Source of the DNA: Alphaproteobacteria bacterium
GTDB taxonomy: Bacteria > Pseudomonadota > Alphaproteobacteria > Rhizobiales > Aestuariivirgaceae
Length of the DNA stretch: 35,652 nt
Assembly: GCA_024640405.1 (NCBI GenBank)
Contig: JAHEFB010000047.1
Location: forward strand, 1 to 35,652
Direction: 5' to 3'
Each line of letters opens with the position of its first letter. The first letter of the stretch is position 1. Made by a program: the position numbers and the translations under genes. Positions 16,590 through 25,403 of the stretch are shown here, one piece after another. Below the pieces are notes generated by a model, which had not been told where the DNA came from, did not search any database, and was given only the letters and a program-made list of their open reading frames with translations.

Positions 16590-18154
16590 GCCGGACAACA
16601 GACGCCGAACCACGCAGGGTTCGCAGACGCGGTGAGGCGCGCCGTGCCGCTGCAGCAGATAACGCCAAGCAGCCGGCATTGGACCAACAGGCGGCCGGAC
16701 AGGCGAGACTGCTGTTTGAGCCCACCAAAATTGTGTCGGATGACGAACTGGAAAGCCTGCACCTGGCCTCGCTGGAAGTGCTTGAGACGATTGGTATCGA
16801 CGTGATGCTGCCGGAAGCCCGGGATTATTTTCGCCACGCCGGCGCCGATGTAGACGGTGAACGGGTGTGCATTCCCGGTGACTTGATCATGCAGGCAATC
16901 TCGACGGTGCCGTCAGAATTCACTTTCCATGCCCGCAATCCTGACAGGACCCTGCAGCTTGGTGGAGGCTGGCTGGCTTTTGGAACGGTTGGGTCTGCAC
17001 CGAATTCATCCGATCTTGAGCACGGTCGCCGCCCCGGCAATTTGAAGGATTACCGGAGTTTTCTGAAACTTGCCCAAAGCTTCAACTGTATCGATTTCCT
17101 TTCCGGTTATCCGGTTGAGCCGATAGACGTTCACGCCTCGGTCCGCCATCTGGTGGCGCTGAAGGATATGGCGCTGATGACCGACAAGCCGTTCCATGCC
17201 TATTCCCTTGGACTGGAACGTATTCGCGATGGTATCGAGATTGCGCGAATTGCCCGTGGTGTGAGCGATGAGCAACTGGAGGAGCAGCCATCGCTGTTCA
17301 CCATCATCAACACGAACTCTCCTTTGAAGATGGACGTACCCATGTTGCAGGGTGTGATCGAGATGGCGCGCAGAAATCAGATTGTCTGCGTTACGCCATT
17401 TACGCTGTCGGGAGCCATGGCGCCGGTGACGATCGCTGGAGCGCTGGTGCAACAAAACGCCGAGGCACTTGCAGGCATTGCGCTCACCCAGCTTGTGCGT
17501 CCGGCAGCGCCGGCCATCTATGGCGGCTTTACGTCCAATGTGGACATGAAATCAGGTGCACCGGCTTTTGGAACGCCGGAATATTTGAAGGCTGCCATGG
17601 TGGGGGGGCAATTGGCCCGCCGCTACAACATTCCTTACCGCACTTCCAATACCTGCGCGGCTAATGCCATCGATGCGCAAGCTGCCTACGAAAGTGTTTT
17701 TTCCCTGTGGGGCGTAACCATGGGCGGCGGCAATCTGGTGATGCATGGTGCAGGCTGGATGGAAGGCGGACTCGTCGCATCACTCGAAAAGTTCGTGCTC
17801 GATTGCGACCTCATACAAATGGTGAAGTCATTTTTGCAACCTCTTGATCTGACTCGTGAAGCGTTGGGACTTGAAGCAATGCATGAAGTAGGCCCCGGAG
17901 GGCATTTTTTCGGGTGTGCCCATACCATGGCCAGATATGAAAACGCCTTCTACTCCCCGCTGATTTCGGACTGGCGAAACTTTGAGCAATGGCAGGAATC
18001 GGGCTCGCCACACGCCAGCGGCAAGGCGCAAGCCATACTGAAGCAGGTGCTGGGCGCTTACGAGAAGCCAGCCATCGATCCAGACGTGGAACAAGAACTG
18101 GAAGCGTTTGTGGCCAGACGCACCGAAGAAGGCGGCGCGCCGACCGACTTCTAG
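16586..18154 (+). CDS. MttB-family (non-pyrrolysine) amine:corrinoid methyltransferase, paralogue 2
   Basis: The protein has 522 residues and is of the same family as paralogues 3 and 4. Conserved blocks include FHARNPDRTLQLGGG, TLSGAMAPVTIAGALVQQNAE, GAGWMEGGLVASLEKFVLD and HEVGPGGHFFGCAHTMARYE. It begins with an Arg-rich tail (PRRVRRRGEARRAAAA). The ATG at 16586 overlaps the LysR stop by four bases, which fixes the start although the frame is open further upstream. The stop codon TAG lies inside the left end (CTAG) of the structured repeat copy 1, so the mRNA ends in that fold. Substrate unknown; a betaine is likely. Confidence 0.93.
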   Translation: MSRTTDAEPRRVRRRGEARRAAAADNAKQPALDQQAAGQARLLFEPTKIVSDDELESLHLASLEVLETIGIDVMLPEARDYFRHAGADVDGERVCIPGDLIMQAISTVPSEFTFHARNPDRTLQLGGGWLAFGTVGSAPNSSDLEHGRRPGNLKDYRSFLKLAQSFNCIDFLSGYPVEPIDVHASVRHLVALKDMALMTDKPFHAYSLGLERIRDGIEIARIARGVSDEQLEEQPSLFTIINTNSPLKMDVPMLQGVIEMARRNQIVCVTPFTLSGAMAPVTIAGALVQQNAEALAGIALTQLVRPAAPAIYGGFTSNVDMKSGAPAFGTPEYLKAAMVGGQLARRYNIPYRTSNTCAANAIDAQAAYESVFSLWGVTMGGGNLVMHGAGWMEGGLVASLEKFVLDCDLIQMVKSFLQPLDLTREALGLEAMHEVGPGGHFFGCAHTMARYENAFYSPLISDWRNFEQWQESGSPHASGKAQAILKQVLGAYEKPAIDPDVEQELEAFVARRTEEGGAPTDF

Positions 18155-18418
18155 AGCATGATTCACTAAATTGGAATCGTTTGACCGGTTTTCTGCGTTT
18201 GCTGGCAAGGCACGGTTCCCGCCGTGGTCTGGTAGACCACAAGGGAGCCATAACGCAGCCCAGCGGGCGCAGAAAACTGGCCTCCGGTGGGTCAAATCAG
18301 CCCATCGGCGTTGTTGCAAAGCTTGCCCGATGCCCCACATCGCGCTTCACTTTGCGCCTGGCCGAATGAACTGATTTGAACTCATCAAACGGTTCCAATT
18401 TAGTGAGTTATGCTCTAG
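18151..18418. repeat. Structured inverted-repeat element, copy 1 (268 bp)
   Basis: The ends are 34-bp inverted repeats (18151-18184 and 18385-18418) matching at 31 of 34 positions, with every mismatch G-U compatible in one strand. Nested inside are GTTTTCTGCG/CGCAGAAAAC (18188-18197 with 18268-18277) and the apical hairpin GTGGTCT-GGT-AGACCAC (18224-18240). To the right is a 44-bp core (about 18302-18345) that matches copy 2 at about 38 of 44 positions. It encodes no protein that I can see. It resembles the small palindromic or MITE-like intergenic repeats of alphaproteobacteria and starts with CTAGAGC. The mttB2 stop codon overlaps its left end. Confidence 0.85.
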
Positions 18419-18547
18419 GGCGTTCACGATCAAACCGGCTACAAGTCGTTAGTGGACAAGATACTGATTTGCATCCCGGAATGATTGTGATGTTGGTGAA
18501 TTAGATGAATTTCCGGTCGCATCGACAGGTAAGCTGGGCAGGAGAAT

Positions 18548-18970
18548 TTGGACCTTCTCGTACTTTTTGGATCAGCCTTTCTGGCGGCGACGATTTTTCC
18601 GGCGCAGTCGGAAGCTGTGTTGCTTGTCATGCAGGCAAAAGGGGTATCGCATGACACCGTGCTGCTCGCTGTCGCCAGCGCGGGTAATACGCTGGGGGCG
18701 TGCGTGAACTGGGGGTTGGGCCGGTTTGCGTCCAACCTGCGTGAGCGCCGCTGGTTTCCGGCAAGCGCGTCACAACTGCAACGGGCAGAGAAATGGTATG
18801 CCCGCTGGGGTGTCTGGTCGCTGTTGCTGAGCTGGGTGCCGTTCGTCGGCGATCCGTTGACCGTGATTGCCGGGCTGCTGCGCACACCGTTTCTCACCTT
18901 TCTGACCATCGTGGCAATCGCGAAAACCAGTCGCTACGCAGTTTTGTTATGGATTGCCGGCAACGTCTAG
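18548..18970 (+). CDS. YqaA-type small membrane protein (SNARE-associated/DedA-related)
   Basis: It is a 140-residue integral membrane protein with about four hydrophobic segments. Features of the YqaA/DedA-related group are the N-terminal FLAATIFPAQSEAVLL, GNTLGACVNWGLGRF and the conserved WVPFVGDPLTVIAGLLR. The group belongs to the VTT fold, linked to lipid scrambling or transport, but YqaA itself is not characterised. Start is a TTG with AGGAG just upstream (spacing slightly short). It stands alone between the repeat and the DsbA-fold gene. Confidence 0.82.
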   Translation: MDLLVLFGSAFLAATIFPAQSEAVLLVMQAKGVSHDTVLLAVASAGNTLGACVNWGLGRFASNLRERRWFPASASQLQRAEKWYARWGVWSLLLSWVPFVGDPLTVIAGLLRTPFLTFLTIVAIAKTSRYAVLLWIAGNV

Positions 18971-19091
18971 CAGTTTACGATTGCATTCAGTCTGCATGCC
19001 GTTATCGCGGGGTTGATCATTGAAGAACGCGCACGCGCGTGACACGATGACTTTTCGAACCCGCCGAATTGACACAGGACACACGGACATA

Positions 19092-19703
19092 ATGAAGACT
19101 ATCGATTATTACTATTCCACCCGGTCAAATTTCACGTTGCTTGGTGCCGGCAGGCTGAGTGCACTTGCGGCAAGGTATGACCGTCAGATTTTACACCGTC
19201 CAATCCTGTTGTCGGAGACAATGAAGCCGCTGAAGTCGACGCCTTTTCACAAACGCCCCGCTATCTTGCGCAACTATGCCATGCACGATGCGCTGCGCAC
19301 TGCCGCCCACCTGGGCATTCCATTGTTGCGGGAGCCGGTGCACCACATGGGGCCGGTGGAGCTGCCGTCGGGCATAGTGATTGCGGGTCAGAACGCGGTC
19401 TTGCGGGGCGAGGCGGGCAATGTCGATCATTTGAGCCAGAATGTGCTTGAAGCGCTTTGGCTGCACGACCGCGATATTGCCGATGAAACAGTTGTTGCGG
19501 AACTTGTCGAGGCATCCGGGTTCAAGGACGCCGGCAAACTGATCGCCGAAGCCCTGTCGGAAGGCAGCCAGGCCGAATTGATCCGCAATTGCACAGAAGC
19601 CATCATCCGCGGGGTGATTGGCGCGCCGACATATTTCGTCGATGAGGAAATGTTCTACGGCCAGGACAGGCTGGATTACATGGAGCGGGCCCTGGCCGGT
19701 TAG
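19092..19703 (+). CDS. 2-hydroxychromene-2-carboxylate isomerase / DsbA-fold thioredoxin-like protein
   Basis: The 203-residue protein has the HCCA-isomerase (kappa-class GST-like) pattern: TIDYYYSTRSNFTLLG at the N-terminus with an active-site Ser in place of CxxC, a helical insert, and GVIGAPTYFVDEEMFYGQDRL at the C-terminus with the cis-Pro loop. The family isomerises aromatic-degradation intermediates using glutathione, but many members have unknown substrates. I chose the ATG at 19092 because residues before it do not fit the family. Its stop overlaps the convergent PEP-mutase-family gene by four bases. Confidence 0.85.
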   Translation: MKTIDYYYSTRSNFTLLGAGRLSALAARYDRQILHRPILLSETMKPLKSTPFHKRPAILRNYAMHDALRTAAHLGIPLLREPVHHMGPVELPSGIVIAGQNAVLRGEAGNVDHLSQNVLEALWLHDRDIADETVVAELVEASGFKDAGKLIAEALSEGSQAELIRNCTEAIIRGVIGAPTYFVDEEMFYGQDRLDYMERALAG

Positions 19704-20548
19704 TCCTTTGCTTGTTTTGCGGTTGTCAGCAGGGCTTCGATTTCCGCAAAACCGGCCGCGTACTGCGCATACTCGAACGTACCCTTGTCACGCACCTCGC
19801 GTGCGGCCTGTAAGAATCCGCCAATTGCAGCACGTGCAAACGATGATCCCGTCGAAATACGCCTCACACCGCACGCCAGCAAATCTGCCACTGTGAAATG
19901 TGAAGCCGCCGTTCCGACCACCACATTGACCGGTTTTGTAACGGCTTCACAAACCCGCTCTATCTGTTCGATCGACGCCAGGCCCGGGGCGTAGAGAACA
20001 TCTGCGCCTGCTGCTTCAAACGCAATCAGACGTGAGATCGTGTCATCAAGATCAGGGCGGCCATGCAGGAAGTTTTCAGCCCGTGCCGTCAGCATGAAGG
20101 GCCGCTTGAGCGAGTGGCTCGCCTCCACCGCAGCGGTGATGCGTTCTACCGAGTGGGTAAAGTCGAAAATCGGCTGCTCCGGTTTGCCGGTGGTGTCTTC
20201 AATGGTGCAGCCGGCGAGGCCGGTGCCTGCAGCCTGACGAATGGTTTCCGCAACAGTTTCAGGCTTGGCTCCGTAGCCGTTTTCAAGGTCTGCAGATACG
20301 GGCAGGGGGGTGGCTTTTACCATGGCTGCACAATGTGCCAGTGCTTCCTTGCGGCTCACCTCTCCAGGCCAGTCGCGCTTGCCGACTGTAAAGGCATAAC
20401 CGGCGCTGGTCGTAGCAATGGCTTCAAAGCCCATCGCCTGCATCATGCGGGCAGATCCGGTGTCCCAGGCATTGGGCAAAATCAGGATTTTGTCTTCGCG
20501 ATTATGAAGTCGGGCGAAATGTTCCGCTTTCTGCTTGGTCAATGGCAT
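19700..20548 (-). CDS. Isocitrate lyase / PEP mutase family protein
   Basis: It is a 282-residue TIM-barrel protein. Signatures are LPNAWDTGSARMMQAMGF, TTSAGYAFTVG, the metal site VSADLENGYG and CTIEDTTG, then MLTARAENF. This is the large uncharacterised branch of the family (often called 'isocitrate lyase/phosphoenolpyruvate mutase family protein') that cleaves or rearranges 2-oxo or C-P/C-C substrates; it lacks the KKCGH motif of true isocitrate lyase. AGGAGGT lies 7 nt before the ATG, a strong ribosome binding site. Monocistronic, convergent with the DsbA-fold gene. No clear tie to methyl transfer. Confidence 0.88.
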   Translation of the reverse strand: MPLTKQKAEHFARLHNREDKILILPNAWDTGSARMMQAMGFEAIATTSAGYAFTVGKRDWPGEVSRKEALAHCAAMVKATPLPVSADLENGYGAKPETVAETIRQAAGTGLAGCTIEDTTGKPEQPIFDFTHSVERITAAVEASHSLKRPFMLTARAENFLHGRPDLDDTISRLIAFEAAGADVLYAPGLASIEQIERVCEAVTKPVNVVVGTAASHFTVADLLACGVRRISTGSSFARAAIGGFLQAAREVRDKGTFEYAQYAAGFAEIEALLTTAKQAKD

Positions 20549-20663
20549 GCCGTGACCTCCTGTACCGTATCACCGTTCCGGGGCTGATCCTGACAGGAAT
20601 ATTGCTGCGCGCAAGAGGTCAAAAGGCACTGTTCAGGCCTCACGCGCCAGCCTGGCAATTGTA

Positions 20664-21623
20664 TCAGTCAATTTTTGTTTTCTGCTCATTCGGCGCCACG
20701 CCAAACTGGACCCGATAAATCTTGGAAAAATGCGTGGGTGATTTGAACCCGGTTGCGAAGGCAACTTCCGTCACGGACATGTCGGTTTGAACAAGAAGCC
20801 GTTGCGCCTTTTGAAGGCGCAGGTCCACGAAATATTTTTTTGGAGAACAGTTCAGATGCCGACCGAACAGACGTTCAAGTTGCCGCGTTGATATGCCAAT
20901 TTCACGTGCAATTTCAGATGGTGCTATTGGAGACTCAATAGATGACGACATCATGCTTATGGCCCGCGTGAGGTGTTCGTTGCGAATGCCGTGGCGCGAC
21001 TGTAGTGAAACACGTTGCTCCGCGTCACCTTCTCTAACGGCGTTGTAAACCATCTGATCGGCTACGGCCATTTCCAGGTCGGCACCATGCTTTCTTCCGA
21101 TGAGATGCAACATCAAATCGGCAGTCGCCGTTCCTCCCGACGCTGTAATGATTTTTTCGTCGGCCACGAAAACACTCTTGCTCAAATTGACGAGCGGAAA
21201 TTCTTCCATAAAGCTGTCGTGGTAATCCCAATGGATTGCCGCACGCCGATTGTTGAGCAAGCCGGCCTCGGCCAGAACATAAGCGCCCGAACACAGAGCG
21301 CCGATGCGCGTGCCTGTGGCACGACTACTGCGAATTCCGGAAAGCAGGTTCGGCGTAGCCGCACTTTGAACGCCGAGCCCTGACAGGATGAACAAATAGT
21401 CTGCCCTTGGCAGCTTGTTGAATGCATGGTGGACGCGAGTTTCCGAGGCATTTGACGCAAGTGCGAATTCTCCGTTCTCGGAAGCAAATGACCATTGGTA
21501 CAGATCCGCTTTGGCAACGAGGTTTGCAATTCGCAGTGGCTCTACGGCGCAGGAAAACGCCAGGTGGGAGAAGTTCTCCACCAGGAGAAACAAACAGCGT
21601 TCCGGGTATTGCTTTCCGTCCAA
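20664..21623 (-). CDS. GlxA/GbdR-type AraC-family regulator
   Basis: This 319-residue protein has two parts. Residues 10-190 form a DJ-1/PfpI-like domain (FLLVENFSHLAF, RIGALCSGAYVLAEAGLL, AAIHWDYH, IITASGGTATADL) and residues 215-319 form the AraC double helix-turn-helix (EIAREIGISTRQLERLFGRH, SVTEVAFATGFKSPTHFSKIYR). This architecture is that of GbdR, which senses glycine betaine/dimethylglycine, and of related carnitine regulators. It follows the DgcA-type gene by 30 bp in the same direction. Start is probably TTG at 21623; there is no ATG near and the ribosome site is weak. Control of the mttB3-dgcA block is a strong inference. Confidence 0.9.
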   Translation of the reverse strand: MDGKQYPERCLFLLVENFSHLAFSCAVEPLRIANLVAKADLYQWSFASENGEFALASNASETRVHHAFNKLPRADYLFILSGLGVQSAATPNLLSGIRSSRATGTRIGALCSGAYVLAEAGLLNNRRAAIHWDYHDSFMEEFPLVNLSKSVFVADEKIITASGGTATADLMLHLIGRKHGADLEMAVADQMVYNAVREGDAEQRVSLQSRHGIRNEHLTRAISMMSSSIESPIAPSEIAREIGISTRQLERLFGRHLNCSPKKYFVDLRLQKAQRLLVQTDMSVTEVAFATGFKSPTHFSKIYRVQFGVAPNEQKTKID

Positions 21624-21653
21624 TGTGTCGATGACCGCGTTGTGCCTGGTTCT

Positions 21654-23687
21654 TCAAATATCTTTGCAGATACGCAGCGCATCATAAAGTGCCGCGTGAA
21701 TATTCCTACCCGCGATAGCGTCACCCAGCCGTGCAAGCATGAATCGTCCATCCGGATTGATGTCTGAGAACGGATTGCGCCCATCTATCAATGCATCGTG
21801 GTCTACATGGCCCAGGTTTCGGGAGATTGGTTTAAGATCATAATAGAGCTGCTCCATCGGGCTAACCCCGATATCGACGACGATGTGATCAACTTCCCGG
21901 CTCGAAGTTTCTCCTGTCAGGACATGCCTCAAAATGACTTGCCGGCGATTTCCAGTCGGTAATATTTTCTCAATTTCCTGAAAGCACTCAAACGACACTC
22001 CCTGTTTTGCCAAGTCACGCAGAACGACTGCGGAATTGGTCGGGCCGAGCTCATGCATCACCATTCGATCCGGCGTGACGAGCGCAACTGTACATCCTGC
22101 CTGGGCAAGGGCGTCGGCGCATACCGCAGCGGCTTGATCTCCTGTTTCGTCATATAAAAGCACGTCACCGGGAAGGCGCACTTCGCCCCCCAGCACATCC
22201 CAGCTCGATGTTGCGAACCGGGCTCCCGATACTTGTAACTCAGACGGCCAGCCGCCCGTCGCCACGATAACGCAATCCGGTTCCTGACCCATTACGTCTT
22301 CCTGTTCGGCAAATGTGTTGGTGCGAATTTCGACGCCGAGATGTGCCGCCTCCTGGATGAGCCAGTCCGCAACACTCCATATTTGACGTCTTGTCATTCC
22401 TTTGGCCGCAAGGTTCAATTGACCACCAAGCCGATCACTTGCCTCGAACAGTATAACCTCATGACCGCGCAATGCGGAAACCCTTGCTGCTTCGAGGCCG
22501 GCAGGTCCGCCGCCTACTACAACGACTTTGCGCTTGTCCGCAGCCGGCGCGATGACATGAGGCATTGTCTCCTCGCGGCCGGTAGCTGCATTGTGCCCGC
22601 AGACAGCCGCTTTGCCCTGGTTCACTCTGTCGACGCAGTAGCCGAGGCCAACACACGGGCGAATTCGATTTTCGTTACCCTGCGATAATTTTTGCACCAG
22701 ATACGGATCGGCCATGTGCGCCCGGGTCATGCCGACCAAATCAACATGACCCTCGGCAACAGCATGGCGAGCTGTGGCGATGTCGGCGATCCCGCCGGCA
22801 TGAAAAACCGGCACATCAACTTCCTGCCGGATGCGACCAGCAATTGTCAGGTGCGGGGCGGCGGGCATACCCATTGGCGGCACCCAGCCGGCGAGACCCA
22901 AATCATCGTAGGGCGCTCCTGCCAGTATGTTGAGGAAGTCAATCGCGCCTGATCCAGCGATGCGCCTGGCGATGTCGAGGCACTCGTCGGCCTCCAGCCC
23001 ACCTCTCTTGAGTTCATCTCCCGTGACCCGCATGCCGACAATGATATCCGGTCCCACGGCTTCTCGGACCACTTCAATAACCTGCTGTGTGAGGCGCAGA
23101 CGGTTCTCAAGTGATCCGCCGTAATCGTCATCGCGGTTATTCACCAAAGGAGACAGAAACTGACCGAGCAAATGCGAGTGCGAAAGTAACTCGATTCCAT
23201 CAAAACCACCTGATACGCAACGTTTTGCAGCTTCTCCGAATTGCAGGATGATACGGTTGATATCTTCAACTTCCATGGCTTTCGGGAAAGACCGGTGTGC
23301 TCTCTCTCGCACGCCGGACGGTCCAACAACCGGCAGCCAATGTCCGTCATCCCAGGCAGTTCGCCGACCCATGTGAGTTATCTGGCACATTACCGCAGCA
23401 CCATGCGAACGTACCCCGTCCGTCAATTTCCTGAACCACGGTATGATGCCGTCATCGCCGGCATAAAGTTGACCAAACACCGAAGGACTGTCCGGCGCGA
23501 TATTGGTCGAACCTCCGATTATCGTGAGGCCGATGCCGCCCTTCGCCTTGTGTTCGTGATATAGCCGATATCGCTCCCGCGGATGTCCACCTTCCTCGTA
23601 GGAGGGGGCGTGAGCCGTACTCATGATGCGGTTGCGCAGAGTTAGATGGCGCAACTTAAAGGGTTCAAGAAGAGGATCGTTTTTCAT
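21654..23687 (-). CDS. DgcA / N-methylproline-demethylase-type FMN-FeS-FAD oxidoreductase
   Basis: The 677-residue enzyme has an Old-Yellow-Enzyme FMN barrel (1-340; LRNRIMSTAHAPSYEEGG, ELLSHSHLLGQFLSP), an iron-sulphur loop with C345, C351 and C363 (RPCVGLGYCVDRV...AVCGHNAATG), and a nucleotide-binding part starting VVVVGGGPAGLEAA near 390. The C-x5-C-x11-C spacing, lacking the second Cys of trimethylamine dehydrogenase, is as I recall it from dimethylglycine (DgcA) and N-methylproline demethylases, which oxidise an N-methyl group to formaldehyde. It begins 12 bp after the mttB3 stop. It probably removes the next methyl group from the product of MttB3. The exact amine is unknown. Confidence 0.88.
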   Translation of the reverse strand: MKNDPLLEPFKLRHLTLRNRIMSTAHAPSYEEGGHPRERYRLYHEHKAKGGIGLTIIGGSTNIAPDSPSVFGQLYAGDDGIIPWFRKLTDGVRSHGAAVMCQITHMGRRTAWDDGHWLPVVGPSGVRERAHRSFPKAMEVEDINRIILQFGEAAKRCVSGGFDGIELLSHSHLLGQFLSPLVNNRDDDYGGSLENRLRLTQQVIEVVREAVGPDIIVGMRVTGDELKRGGLEADECLDIARRIAGSGAIDFLNILAGAPYDDLGLAGWVPPMGMPAAPHLTIAGRIRQEVDVPVFHAGGIADIATARHAVAEGHVDLVGMTRAHMADPYLVQKLSQGNENRIRPCVGLGYCVDRVNQGKAAVCGHNAATGREETMPHVIAPAADKRKVVVVGGGPAGLEAARVSALRGHEVILFEASDRLGGQLNLAAKGMTRRQIWSVADWLIQEAAHLGVEIRTNTFAEQEDVMGQEPDCVIVATGGWPSELQVSGARFATSSWDVLGGEVRLPGDVLLYDETGDQAAAVCADALAQAGCTVALVTPDRMVMHELGPTNSAVVLRDLAKQGVSFECFQEIEKILPTGNRRQVILRHVLTGETSSREVDHIVVDIGVSPMEQLYYDLKPISRNLGHVDHDALIDGRNPFSDINPDGRFMLARLGDAIAGRNIHAALYDALRICKDI

Positions 23688-23699
23688 CCGTTACGGCTC

Positions 23700-25253
23700 T
23701 CAATACGTCTGGTTTAACGCTTCCTCTTCCGGGATTTCGCGCTCGCGGCGCGCAATAAAATCCAAAAGCGCCTCATTCACGGCCACGTCAAGTTCAGGTT
23801 CCTGATACTCTCTCAACAGTATCCGGGCATGCCTCAGGGCACGTTCTGTAATCTCGAGGCCACCGTCGGCCTGCCATTGTTCAATCGAGTTGTTGTCAAA
23901 CATCTCGGGCATGAAGAATGCACGTTCAAAATTCTCAAGGGTGTGCTGATGCCCAAGGTAATGCCCGCCCGGCCCCACATCTGCGATTGCCGATAACCCC
24001 GCTTCGAAATCATCCCAGCGCGGGCCTTCGGCCATCCGATACGCCATTGCGCATTGTTCTGAATCGACTATGAATTTGGCGACAGAACATTGCAGTCCGG
24101 CCTCGTTCCATCCGGCCGAATGCCAGATGTAGTTGGCGCCGGAATGCATCACTGCAGAAAGCGTTGCCGCGCTTTCATACCCCGCCTGCGCGTCAAAGGT
24201 CTTGGCGCCGGCTGTTGTGCTGGATGTGCGCCAAGGCACCTGGTAGAAGCGCGCCATCTGGCCGATCATGAAATTCATGAGGCTGATTTCCGGGGTGCCC
24301 GCCATAGGCGCACCTGACTTCATGGAAACCGCGGCAAGATAGTGTCCGTAAATCGCCGGGCAACCTTTTCGAACGACCTGCGTATAGGCGAGACCGCTGA
24401 GCGCCTCTGCGTTCAACTGCGCAACAGTCGGCGCAACGGATGCCGGGGTATTTGCGCCGCCAAGCACGAAGGGTGAGCACAAAACCGGCTGATTGCGACG
24501 GTTGAATGCACGCATCGCGCCAAGCATGGTTTCGTCCCACACGAGTGGAGAATTGGCATTGCAATTGCCGGTCACCACCGGGTGTTGATCCATGAATTCT
24601 GCACCAAACAGGATCGCGCACATGTCCAGGACGTCATCTGCGTTCTTTGCGCTGGTCGTCATTCCCATGAAGGTCTTGTCAGAATATTTCATCGACGAAT
24701 ATGTGATGCGCAAATGCCGATGGCTTATTGCATGGTCGTATGGCTCGACAATGTGATGAGCCGAAGAGTGAAGCGCCGGCATCATGTGCGCAAGTTTGTG
24801 AAACATCGCCAGGTCATCAAGTGTCGGGTTCCGGCGCACATCATCCAGATCACGCAGATAAGGCGCTCCGGTCATCGGTATGAACATCGAATGTCTGCCG
24901 CCAAGCTGAATGTTCTTGTCCGGGTTTCGAGCGTGGTAAGTGAAGGCTGGGGGAACAGTCTTGATGAGTTCACGAATCAGGCCACGGTCGAGATGTACAA
25001 CTTCGCCCCGTACTTCAGCACCCGCTTTGCGCCAGTCCTCAAGCGCAACCGGATCGCGAAAGATGATGCCGACATTTTCCAGGATCGACATGGATGCATC
25101 ATCGATGAGATGCACCTGATCTTCATCCATGACTTCACAAAGCGGAAGCTTGCTTACCAAGCCTGGTAGCATACTGAAATCTGTAGCCTGGCGGCTGGCG
25201 CGTCGTGCCGAACGGCCACCAGCGCGCACTGCTCTCTTTTGGATATCCGTCAT
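23700..25253 (-). CDS. MttB-family (non-pyrrolysine) amine:corrinoid methyltransferase, paralogue 3
   Basis: The protein has 517 residues with the family blocks FTYHARNPDKNIQLGG, SPFVLGGANTPASVAPTVAQ, SAGWNEAGLQCSVAKFIVD and VGPGGHYLGHQHTLENFERAFF. There is no in-frame UAG. The N-terminus has an Arg-rich stretch (VRAGGRSARRASR). I prefer the ATG at 25253 (GGAAGG 10 nt upstream) to an in-frame ATG at 25271. Downstream and close lie the DgcA-type demethylase and GbdR-type regulator; upstream, after 150 bp, the corrinoid activator. The pairing suggests a betaine that becomes an N-methyl secondary or tertiary amine, such as proline betaine or glycine betaine. Confidence 0.93.
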   Translation of the reverse strand: MTDIQKRAVRAGGRSARRASRQATDFSMLPGLVSKLPLCEVMDEDQVHLIDDASMSILENVGIIFRDPVALEDWRKAGAEVRGEVVHLDRGLIRELIKTVPPAFTYHARNPDKNIQLGGRHSMFIPMTGAPYLRDLDDVRRNPTLDDLAMFHKLAHMMPALHSSAHHIVEPYDHAISHRHLRITYSSMKYSDKTFMGMTTSAKNADDVLDMCAILFGAEFMDQHPVVTGNCNANSPLVWDETMLGAMRAFNRRNQPVLCSPFVLGGANTPASVAPTVAQLNAEALSGLAYTQVVRKGCPAIYGHYLAAVSMKSGAPMAGTPEISLMNFMIGQMARFYQVPWRTSSTTAGAKTFDAQAGYESAATLSAVMHSGANYIWHSAGWNEAGLQCSVAKFIVDSEQCAMAYRMAEGPRWDDFEAGLSAIADVGPGGHYLGHQHTLENFERAFFMPEMFDNNSIEQWQADGGLEITERALRHARILLREYQEPELDVAVNEALLDFIARREREIPEEEALNQTY

Positions 25254-25403
25254 ACTTGAAGCACCTTCCATTGACTACACTCGACAATGGAATGGCGAGC
25301 AGTCGCCTACGGATCAACGACGCGATCGCCTAAAAATGCGACATGCCATACGTTAATAAGCCGCGACACGCCTTGGGCCGCCCGGTTTCCGGTCGCAACA
25401 GGA

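Noticed and set aside
13882..18154. Pyrrolysine-containing MttB
   Set aside because: None of the four mttB-like genes has an in-frame TAG before its end, and no pyl genes were seen; they are the non-pyrrolysine type.
18151..18418. Insertion sequence with transposase
   Set aside because: The element is under 310 bp in both copies and has no transposase frame; kept as a structured repeat instead.
25254..25403. Strong promoter or operator between the corrinoid activator and mttB3
   Set aside because: Only repeated TAGGCGA-like heptamers were seen, with no convincing -35/-10 pair or long palindrome, so nothing is claimed there.
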